DNA from: Labrys wisconsinensis
GTDB taxonomy: Bacteria; Pseudomonadota; Alphaproteobacteria; Rhizobiales; Labraceae
Reading direction: 5' to 3'
DNA length: 64,000 nt
Assembly (NCBI RefSeq): GCF_030814995.1
Contig: NZ_JAUSVX010000001.1
Span: forward strand, 1,321,333 to 1,385,332
The position numbers were made by a program, and so were the translations under genes. The stretch's first letter is position 1, and each line of letters opens with the position of its first letter. The notes beneath the pieces were generated by a model that saw only the letters and a list, made by a program, of their open reading frames with translations, was not told where the DNA came from and did no database searches. Positions 32,765 through 39,382 of this stretch are shown piece by piece.

Positions 32765-32941
32765 CGGAGTGCTCTTTCAACCCGGGCCAAGTTTGTCGCG
32801 GCGAGGGGCCGGGCCGCAATCGGCGAGCGACAGGAACTTGCGCGACATCGCCACTGTTGCACTTCAGCATTAAATATGCAAAAGTCAGCATAATAAATGC
32901 AGAACCGAGCAGGGTTGCTCGCAGCTCAAGGGAGGATGCAG
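32765..32941. promoter_or_regulatory. Divergent control region of the ROK regulator and sugar-uptake operon
   Basis: The gap is AT-rich near 32860-32900 and includes two similar elements, CAGCATTAAATATGCA and CAGCATAATAAATGC, a 22-base-spaced direct repeat resembling half-palindromes (GCAT/ATGC). They are candidate ROK operators or promoter parts. GGGAGG lies just before the first gene. Confidence 0.5.
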
Positions 32942-33949
32942 GTGACGAAGCGATTGGTGAGCGCGGGCGTGTCGCGCCGGACGGCAATCCTGGGTGTGGG
33001 CGCCCTGGCGCTGCCCCTCGCGGGGATCGTGTCGAGGTCGCATGCCCAATCCACGCCGCGGACGATAAAGATCGCCTTCAGCATCGACGTGCTGGACCAG
33101 ACGCAGAATGTCGGGCTCGCCGCCATGAAGGCGCGCGTCGACGAGATCAGCAAGAGCGGCAGGGGCATTGCCGTCGAGCTCGACGTCTATGACGCGCAGA
33201 GCAGCGTCAACAAGCAATTGTCCGACGTGCAGACGGCACTCATCAAGCAGCCCGACGTGCTGATCCTCAGTGCCGTCGATGCCAAGGGCTCGCTGCCCGC
33301 GGCCCGGGCCGCCAAGGACGCAGGCGTCAAGATTATCGACAAGCGTCCCTCCAGTCCGGAGCCCGCGATAGCCGACGTCGCTTTCTTTTCCAACGACGAG
33401 GCGCGCTATTCGAAGGCCACCACCGACTGGCTGCGCGCCTACTTGCAGAAGAACCCGGGCGCCGTGCTCAAGGTCGGCCTCATCTATGGCGCACCTGCGC
33501 AGACCGCCCAGCTGCTGCGGTGCGATGCCATCAAGGATCTCGCCAAGGAGATGCCCGACCGCATGCGGATCGTGGCATCCGGCTACGGCAACTGGCTGAC
33601 CGCGACGGCGCAGAACCTCACGCAGGACTGGCTGCAGGCGCATCCCGACATGAACCACGTCGCCGCGGCCAATGACATCATGGCGATGGGCGCCGCCAAC
33701 GCCTTGGCCGCCGGGGGCAGGAGCAAGGACGTGCAGGTGAGCGGCTATGATCTCACCAGCGAGGGCCTGCAGCGGATCAGGAATGGCCAGCAGGCGCTCG
33801 ATGTCGGCGTGACGCTGCAGGGCAACGCCCAGGTGATCGATGTCGCCGTCGGCCTCGTCCTGGGCACGTTCAAGGACAAGAGCTACTACATCAACCCGGT
33901 CTACGCGGTCGACGCCTCGAACGTGAACACTTACGCCGAGAAGGCATGA
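32942..33949 (+). CDS. Sugar ABC transporter substrate-binding protein
   Basis: 335 residues. I choose the GTG at 32942 because GGGAGG ends six bases before it; the ATG at 32936 directly abuts that site and the one at 32897 adds an odd extension. The N terminus has a twin-arginine-like signal (SRRTAILGVGALALPLAG) ending at SHAQS. The mature part is a type I periplasmic binding protein (Peripla_BP_4): IKIAFSIDVLDQTQNVGLAA, QPDVLILSAVDAKGSLPA, and HVAAANDIMAMGA. It probably binds a sugar or glycoside. It leads an operon with a permease, an ATPase and two catabolic-type proteins. Confidence 0.9.
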   Translation: MTKRLVSAGVSRRTAILGVGALALPLAGIVSRSHAQSTPRTIKIAFSIDVLDQTQNVGLAAMKARVDEISKSGRGIAVELDVYDAQSSVNKQLSDVQTALIKQPDVLILSAVDAKGSLPAARAAKDAGVKIIDKRPSSPEPAIADVAFFSNDEARYSKATTDWLRAYLQKNPGAVLKVGLIYGAPAQTAQLLRCDAIKDLAKEMPDRMRIVASGYGNWLTATAQNLTQDWLQAHPDMNHVAAANDIMAMGAANALAAGGRSKDVQVSGYDLTSEGLQRIRNGQQALDVGVTLQGNAQVIDVAVGLVLGTFKDKSYYINPVYAVDASNVNTYAEKA

Positions 33950-33986
33950 TCCGGCTCGATCCCGCCCCAATGTCGATGGTTCAGCG

Positions 33987-35009
33987 ATGACTCGATCCAC
34001 ATGGCCACCGGGCGGCATGTCCGCTGCCTGGCGCCGCCTCCTGCTGCTCAACAAGGCCGTGCTGTTCGCGGTTGTGCTGGCGACCGTGCTGTCCTTCGCC
34101 TCTCCGTATTTCTTCACCCGGCCGAATACCCTGGCGCTGCTTGAGCAGAGCGTCGTCATGGCCATCGTGGCGCTGGGCTACACCCTGATTCTGGCGATGG
34201 GCGAGATCGACCTGTCGCTGGGCGGCATCATCGCGCTCGCCGGCTTCGTCATGGCCAAGCTCATGGCCGAGGCCGGCCTCCCCTATGAGCTCGCCATCCC
34301 CGCGGGCCTTGCCATGGGCGCGCTCTGCGGCGGACTCAACGCCACGCTGGTTTCGACATTCGACCTGCCGCCCTTCATCGTGACGCTGGCAACCGGCGCG
34401 CTTTTCACGGGCGTGCTCTACATCATCTCCAATCTCGTGCCGATCTCCGATCTCCCGGCCGATTTCATCGCCATCGGCCAGGCGCGATGGGCAGGCGTGC
34501 CGCTCCCTGTCGTGATCGTCGTGCCGATCGTCATCGGCTTCTATCTGCTGGCGAGCCAGTCGGTGTTCGGCCAGCACGTCATCGCCCAGGGCGGCAATCC
34601 CGAGGCCGTGCGCGTCGCCGGCATCAACATCAGGCTGCTGCGGCTGAAGGTCTATGCATTGGCAGGCGCGTGCTACGGGGTCGGCGCCGTCTTGCTGACG
34701 GCGCGATCGGCCTCGGCTCAGATTGCCGCAGGATCAGACCTCCTCTTGGTGGTGATCACCGCGGTCGTCATCGGCGGCACCCCGCTGCTCGGCGGCAAGG
34801 CCAACATGGTGGGCACCGTGTTCGGATGCCTGATCATCGGCATGATCAACAACGGCCTCAATCTCCTGGGCATGAACGCCAACTACCAGATCGTGATGCA
34901 GGGATTGCTCATCCTCTTCGCGCTGCTGGTCGATGTGCAGTCGGCTAAGATCCTGCTCGGCCTCGATCGCCGGCGCCTGCAGCGTCTGCGGCGGGAGGGG
35001 CGGCTGTGA
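33987..35009 (+). CDS. Sugar ABC transporter permease (RbsC type)
   Basis: 340 residues with about nine hydrophobic segments. RbsC-class features are LAMGEIDLSLGGIIALAGFV, LPPFIVTLATGALFTGVLY, and AQGGNPEAVRVAGINI. It probably acts as a homodimer with the single ATPase encoded next, whose start overlaps the permease stop by four bases (GTGA). Confidence 0.92.
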   Translation: MTRSTWPPGGMSAAWRRLLLLNKAVLFAVVLATVLSFASPYFFTRPNTLALLEQSVVMAIVALGYTLILAMGEIDLSLGGIIALAGFVMAKLMAEAGLPYELAIPAGLAMGALCGGLNATLVSTFDLPPFIVTLATGALFTGVLYIISNLVPISDLPADFIAIGQARWAGVPLPVVIVVPIVIGFYLLASQSVFGQHVIAQGGNPEAVRVAGINIRLLRLKVYALAGACYGVGAVLLTARSASAQIAAGSDLLLVVITAVVIGGTPLLGGKANMVGTVFGCLIIGMINNGLNLLGMNANYQIVMQGLLILFALLVDVQSAKILLGLDRRRLQRLRREGRL

Positions 35010-35764
35010 TCGGCGCAAATCCCCTCATCGAGATGGTCTCGATCAGCAAGTCCTTCGGCGGCGTGCAGGCGGTCGACGATGTGTCGCTCCAGGTGTTCCC
35101 CGGCCAGGTCGTCGGCCTTCTCGGCCATAACGGCGCCGGCAAATCGACCCTCATCAAGATTCTCGCCGGCGCCTATCGCGCCGACAACGGCATCATCCGC
35201 GTCGATGGCCAGCCGATCCGCATCGCCAACCCCAACGACGCGCGGGCGCACGGCATCGAGACCATCTACCAGAACCTCGCGCTGGCCGATAATCTCGATG
35301 CTGCCGGCAACCTGTTTCTCGGCAGGGAGAAGCGCTGGCTGGGCGTCTTCGCCGATCGCCGCCGGATGCGGGCAGAGACCGCCCACATCTGCAGCCAGAT
35401 CAACCCCCGCTTCACCAATTTGACGGTGCCTGTCCGCAACCTTTCGGGCGGGCAGCGCCAGTCGATTGCCATCGCGCGAGCCCTCTATTTCAACGCCAAG
35501 CTGCTGATCATGGACGAGCCGACCGCCGCTCTGGGCCCTGGCGAGACGCGGCAGGTCAAGGAGCTGATCCAGACGCTCAAGGCGCGCGGCGTCGGCGTGC
35601 TCCTCATCAGCCACGACATCGAAGATGTTTTTGAGGTCGCCGACGAACTGGTGGTCATGGCGGGCGGCCGCGTGGTCGGCCGGCGCAAGACCCATGAGGC
35701 GACGCGCAATGAAATTCTCTCCCTGATCATTCTCGGCAGTCAGGGCGAGGCACCCGTGCCGTAG
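35006..35764 (+). CDS. Sugar ABC transporter ATP-binding protein, single domain
   Basis: 252 residues with one ABC domain: Walker A GHNGAGKST (40-48), LSGGQ (146-150) and LLIMDEPTAAL with a distal H-loop (ISHD). Unlike RhaT or RbsA it has only one nucleotide-binding domain, so it must dimerise, as in the FrcA/BxlG-like subgroup of ribose-type importers. It starts with GTG overlapping the permease stop. Confidence 0.93.
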   Translation: MIGANPLIEMVSISKSFGGVQAVDDVSLQVFPGQVVGLLGHNGAGKSTLIKILAGAYRADNGIIRVDGQPIRIANPNDARAHGIETIYQNLALADNLDAAGNLFLGREKRWLGVFADRRRMRAETAHICSQINPRFTNLTVPVRNLSGGQRQSIAIARALYFNAKLLIMDEPTAALGPGETRQVKELIQTLKARGVGVLLISHDIEDVFEVADELVVMAGGRVVGRRKTHEATRNEILSLIILGSQGEAPVP

Positions 35765-35810
35765 ACGCGCCGCCGCCACCAGACGCAGCGTTCTAGTATT
35801 GGAGTGACCG

Positions 35811-36254
35811 ATGCCCGCCGGCTCGACCTATTGTATTGCCCGAGGAATGCTTCGGGGGCCGATAAGGAACGTGCGCTCCGCCGATGCGGAAGGCGGGAAC
35901 TACGTCGCCTTCGACATCGGCAACCAGTTCCTCCATCCGAACCATCCGCTGGGATGGATCCGCAGGCTCGAGATCGACATCGACGGGGAAACCGTCCCGG
36001 CGGTGGGTTCTTTCTTCGTCCTGCGCCGCCAGTGGTTTCCCCTGACTCATCTGCGCACCATCACCGACGTCTGGTGGCATATGGGCGAGACCGCCACCCT
36101 CAACCTGAGCCGTCCGCCGATTGCCCCGGGGCGGCGCGTCATTGCCTGCCGGTTCTTCGTTTCGCTCTTCGTCAACACCCCGAAAATCGACCTCGACGAC
36201 CTCTGGCCATCGCTGACCCAGAACATTTCCGCCGAACTCATCTGTGAAGGCTAG
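35811..36254 (+). CDS. DUF6379-like protein, probable C-glycoside deglycosidase beta subunit
   Basis: 147 residues without a signal peptide. A beta-rich pattern is visible: GWIRRLEIDIDGETVP, FVLRRQWFPLTHL, WHMGETATLNLSRPP and a closing strand CRFFVSLFVNTP. This resembles the small subunit (CarC/DgpC, DUF6379) of bacterial C-deglycosylation enzymes, whose sheet covers the active site of a partner isomerase-like subunit. The next gene encodes just such a TIM-barrel protein nine bases downstream. The family call rests on remembered pattern, not on a search. Confidence 0.65.
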   Translation: MPAGSTYCIARGMLRGPIRNVRSADAEGGNYVAFDIGNQFLHPNHPLGWIRRLEIDIDGETVPAVGSFFVLRRQWFPLTHLRTITDVWWHMGETATLNLSRPPIAPGRRVIACRFFVSLFVNTPKIDLDDLWPSLTQNISAELICEG

Positions 36255-36263
36255 AGCGAAGAC

Positions 36264-37196
36264 ATGTTGGATTCTCTGGCGCTGAGCGTCTGGTCGCTGC
36301 AGCAGCTGACCCTTGAGCGCGGCGTTCCGCTCGGCACGCTCCTCGACGTCATCGTCGATCTCGGCGTATCGCAGATCGAGCTGAACGAAGACTATGTGCG
36401 GCTGCCCGAATATCGGCATCTGGCTGGTATGCGCCGCCTGCGCGCCGAGCTCGAGAGTCGTGGCCTGAAGCTCCTGTCGACGTGGTTCTACACGGACTTT
36501 CTCGGCACGGTACGGATTTCCTCCCGGCCGGCCCTGGTCGAGCAGTTGCGCGAATACCTGCTGACGGCGGCCGAGCTCGGCGCCGAGCAGCTGACCCTTC
36601 CGCTCGGCGACGGGTTCGATGGCATCGATGTGGACAAAGGGCGGGCAACCCTGAACGAGATTCTCGTCGAGGTGCTGCCGCTGGCCGAGGCCACGGGCGT
36701 GCGCATCGGCATCGAGACCGGCCGGTCCGAGGGGACCTTTCATACGCCCGGCGCCGTGCTGCGGCTCGTCGAGAGCTTTGCTTCACCGAGCCTCAGAATG
36801 GTGCCCGACTTCGAGGCCTGGCGGGTCTCGACCTCGGATCTGCCCTTGATGCATGTCGAGACCCAGGCGGCCTCGTCCGAGCCGGCGCCGGTTTCGCTTT
36901 TCCGCGCCTGCCTGCCCTATGCGCCGATTGTCCATGCCAAGCTGCTGCGCCTCGACGAGAACGGCGATGAGCCGCACTTCCCGCTGCGCGAGCTGATGGC
37001 GGCGATCGTCGAGAGTCCAATCCGGCACATCCTGGAAGTCGAGTACGAAGGCTGGATTCCCGATGTCGATCCACATCTGGATTGCATCGAACAGACCCGG
37101 CAGTGCTTGTCCTTGCTTCGCCGCATGGCGAGCCATGCCATTCCCGCCACATCGCTCAGCGCAGCAACGGGCGAGCGCGGCGTCTTGACCGAATAG
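36264..37196 (+). CDS. Sugar phosphate isomerase/epimerase-like TIM barrel, probable C-glycoside deglycosidase alpha subunit
   Basis: 310 residues, AP endonuclease 2-type barrel. Likely metal ligands are Glu151 (IGIETGRS), Asp182 (MVPDFEAW), His224 (IVHAKLL) and Glu260 (ILEVEYEG), the order seen in this superfamily. Alpha subunits of C-glycoside deglycosidases (DgpB, CarB) belong here, bind Mn2+ and cleave the C-C bond of 3-keto C-glycosides. The pairing with the DUF6379-like gene and the upstream sugar importer supports that role, but a simple keto-sugar isomerase remains possible. The oxidoreductase that would make the 3-keto substrate is not in the window. Confidence 0.7.
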   Translation: MLDSLALSVWSLQQLTLERGVPLGTLLDVIVDLGVSQIELNEDYVRLPEYRHLAGMRRLRAELESRGLKLLSTWFYTDFLGTVRISSRPALVEQLREYLLTAAELGAEQLTLPLGDGFDGIDVDKGRATLNEILVEVLPLAEATGVRIGIETGRSEGTFHTPGAVLRLVESFASPSLRMVPDFEAWRVSTSDLPLMHVETQAASSEPAPVSLFRACLPYAPIVHAKLLRLDENGDEPHFPLRELMAAIVESPIRHILEVEYEGWIPDVDPHLDCIEQTRQCLSLLRRMASHAIPATSLSAATGERGVLTE

Positions 37197-37436
37197 GCCT
37201 CCGGGTTCGAGCGCGATGCGCCCGCTCGCGAGCCGCCGGGCGGGGGGCGGACTGTTGCCGGATACCGGACCGCGTCGAGCGACGGCGTGCGGCCGAGAGC
37301 ATCGGCCGCACGCTCGGCAACGAGGCGTGCCAGGACAAGGTGGGTCCGATCACTGGCCGGAGCTTGCGATGCGGCAAGTCGCGGCCGGAGGACGACGACG
37401 TGACGTAGATCGCGGCGTCATATGCTCAATCTGCCC

Positions 37437-37772
37437 CTATGTGCCGTCACCGGACTTCTTATGCACCTGGCTCGGCAAGCGGCCTGCTTCAAAATCCCGG
37501 ATGTAGTGCTCGATTGTCAGCGCCGTGCCCAGAAAATGCACCTCACCGGTGCGACGGTCCACGAGGATCGGCGAATTGCCGACCAGTTGATCCTCGAAGC
37601 GGCCGCTGCGCAGGTACTTGCTGCTTTGGTAGTTGAAAACGAAGCATGTTGGCTTCTCGATGATTGCATCGTCAAATATGACGTAGCTAAACTCGGGATC
37701 TTGTGGTGGTCTCTGTAATACCTCGTTTGCCATTTCCAGAGCTTCTGTCAAGCTTAAGTAATTATTGACCAT
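37437..37772 (-). CDS. Imm35 / YrhB-domain immunity-like protein
   Basis: 111 residues. The pattern fits the YrhB/Imm35 family: an N-terminal LSLTEALEMANEVL helix, VIFDDAIIEKPTCFVFNYQS, GNSPILVDRRTGEVHFLGTA, and IEHYIRDFE at the end. Imm35 proteins are often encoded next to polymorphic toxins. The ATG at 37772 has GGGAG at good spacing; a TTG just upstream is less likely. Its start overlaps the end of a 36-codon frame by 11 bases, as toxin and immunity genes often do, although no intact toxin lies directly upstream. Base composition is lower in GC than neighbouring metabolic genes. Confidence 0.7.
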   Translation of the reverse strand: MVNNYLSLTEALEMANEVLQRPPQDPEFSYVIFDDAIIEKPTCFVFNYQSSKYLRSGRFEDQLVGNSPILVDRRTGEVHFLGTALTIEHYIRDFEAGRLPSQVHKKSGDGT

Positions 37773-37872
37773 CAATCGCTCCCGACCCCACTACAGAAGT
37801 GCCGCCGCCATAGCCTTTGTCTCCGATCGCCACCCGCAGCCTGCTGGATAGGCGATCGAATGTCGTGGTCAT
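37762..37872 (-). pseudogene. Small frame coupled to the Imm35-like gene, possible tail of a lost toxin
   Basis: 36 codons from an ATG (MTTTFDRLSSRLRVAIGDKG, then a glycine-rich end GGGTSVVGSGAIDGQ). An in-frame TGA lies 18 bases upstream. The stop overlaps the following immunity-like gene by 11 bases. It may be the frameshifted 3' end of a toxin gene whose 5' part lies in the open sequence up to about 38062, or a real short gene. I do not recognise a domain. Confidence 0.35.
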
Positions 37873-38083
37873 AAGCCCCTGAGGGAATCAGTCGCGTTCG
37901 CTCGTCCGATCTGTAAGGACATGGACACGTCACGCCGGAGGCCGACGGTGCTCGCCGCAAAGGAAAGCCACTGGCGAACCGCCCGCCCCAGGCATCGCCC
38001 AATGCCGCGATCGCGGTCGACTCGAGGATCCCGAGCTCCCCCATCGGCTCTCGCACGAGCAAGTTCGCGGGATCAACAAGCGC
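37873..38083 (-). other. Probable decayed coding sequence
   Basis: An open frame here (reading ...GELGILESTAIAALGDAWGG...) keeps a coding-like third-position bias but has no start with a ribosome-binding site, and it runs out of frame with the small ORF at 37762-37872. One frameshift near 37875-37885 would join them. This fits a degraded toxin gene between two immunity-like genes. Confidence 0.35.
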
Positions 38084-38458
38084 TCATCGCGGCAACGGTC
38101 TCCTGTCAGAGAGGCCGAACCTGGCTCGGAATGCCGCGTCTTCTGTAACATTGACCGGCAGAACGAAGTCCGGAATTCCGGGGGCATGCACCGCTTCCAT
38201 CTGCTTCATGGCCTCTGTCGGCGGGGTTGCGCACACCACTTCTGCCGACAATTCGCAATCGGCCACGCTCGGATAGGCTTTCGCAAACTGACCTGAGACA
38301 ACGAACAGAAGATAGGCGGACAACTTTCGCCGGAGCGCGCTCTCGCGCTCGGCATCATCGGCGATGTCCCCATTGTCGTAAATCACCAATCCGACACGTG
38401 ACGAGACGCCCGGCAACCGTGTAATGAGGTCGATAGAGGTGAAATCGGACAAGCTCAT
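38084..38458 (-). CDS. DUF6572-like protein, possible orphan immunity protein
   Basis: 124 residues. GGAGGTAACG precedes the ATG, an excellent Shine-Dalgarno. The sequence has the pattern VGLVIYDNGDIADD, then a charged helix LRRKLSAYLLFVVSGQF, followed by VVCATPPTEAM; this resembles DUF6572, a small family (residues ID...I....VxLxIxDxxDW...HLxxLQEKLNxYLxFIESGQ) found in accessory regions. No signal peptide. It follows the Imm7-like gene on the same strand. A role as an immunity protein is inferred from location only. Confidence 0.6.
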   Translation of the reverse strand: MSLSDFTSIDLITRLPGVSSRVGLVIYDNGDIADDAERESALRRKLSAYLLFVVSGQFAKAYPSVADCELSAEVVCATPPTEAMKQMEAVHAPGIPDFVLPVNVTEDAAFRARFGLSDRRPLPR

Positions 38459-38844
38459 CGTTACCTCCTACAATGAACTCATCTGCCCTGTCAGTCCAGA
38501 TTGTATTCGTTTCTCGATCTCCTCAAGCGGGAATTACGGTGATGCTGCATTTTATTGGCGCAAGCTGGGACTGGCGGTCTGGGCGATCCGCTGGAGCCGC
38601 CCAGGCCGACGACGCGAAACTGCCGGCATAGGGCGAGTCGGGTCCGGCGGCCCGGATGGGCGCGCCGCGTGCTGGGGCCCGACGGCCTGCGCCGAAGGAC
38701 GCCGGTGGGTGTTTCACGACATCGGCCGGAGGCGCGCGGCGCCTTCATGCCGATGCGTTCGGGCCTGAACCCATTGGGGCGCGGAGCTGTCAGGCGACCG
38801 CCCTTTCTGCAGAGGCAAATCTCCTCGCCGGCCGGCCGGACTCC
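38459..38844. other. 386-base gap without a recognised gene
   Basis: The gap lies between the Imm7-like and DUF6572-like genes. Composition changes within it from AT-rich (38459-38560) to GC-rich (38570-38830). Short frames exist on both strands without recognisable content. It may be the scar of a deleted toxin or immunity cassette. Confidence 0.4.
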
Positions 38845-39303
38845 CTATTTGCCCTCTTCGTACTTGGGCAGGTATCGCGCAAAGAAGGGATCTTTCTCCG
38901 TCAGCAATGTCTTGCCGACCAACTTGAGAACCGTCACCTCGGCTATGGGGCTCGGCTCCTCGCCGTCGAACATGGTGCAGAGCCCATAGGAGGCTGGAAA
39001 TTCCTCGCCGACGAGACGGAAGAAATTTTGCATCTTTTCGAGTATGTTGTCTGGCGTCTTATGGTGCATCCAATTGACGAACGAAAGGACATCGTCATCG
39101 AGTTCACGAAACGTCAATTTGTCCGACCATCCGCACGTCTTGTCACAGAAATTACTTATTTTCTCCATGATAATTCCCATTCTCTCGCCGTTGTGAAAGA
39201 TTGGATACTTAGAGTCATAGAGATATTCTTCTTCATCGGACATATACTCGTGTCCAAATTTATCTCCGACGGTGGCGACGATCCAAAAATTGATGACGCT
39301 CAT
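38845..39303 (-). CDS. Putative cognate immunity protein, Imm7-like
   Basis: 152 residues, acidic, no signal peptide, clearly AT-rich. It begins MSVINFWIVATVGDKFGHEY. The middle has SFVNWMHHKT and the C-terminal half has PASYGLCTMFDGEE and TLLTEKDPFFARYLPKYEE; these resemble Imm7 proteins, which carry a GSYGLLYxxDDE motif and end in a DpFLSPxxPxIED-like segment. It starts 79 bases after the stop of the large toxin-like gene and shares its C-terminal AT-richness, as expected for an immunity partner transferred together with the toxin tip. The family assignment is tentative. Confidence 0.6.
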   Translation of the reverse strand: MSVINFWIVATVGDKFGHEYMSDEEEYLYDSKYPIFHNGERMGIIMEKISNFCDKTCGWSDKLTFRELDDDVLSFVNWMHHKTPDNILEKMQNFFRLVGEEFPASYGLCTMFDGEEPSPIAEVTVLKLVGKTLLTEKDPFFARYLPKYEEGK

Positions 39304-39382
39304 GGTTCCATCTCTTGATTTGTGGCCGTGTGGTGTAATGACGTGTATCAGAACGATGTATGTTATATAGGTCTATTAAACT

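Noticed and set aside
37082..37408. Frames downstream of the TIM-barrel gene
   Set aside because: Low-complexity arginine-rich translations typical of shadow frames in GC-rich DNA.
38424..38768. 114-codon plus-strand frame over the Imm7/DUF6572 gap
   Set aside because: No ribosome-binding site, no recognisable content and it overlaps the start of a well-supported gene on the other strand.
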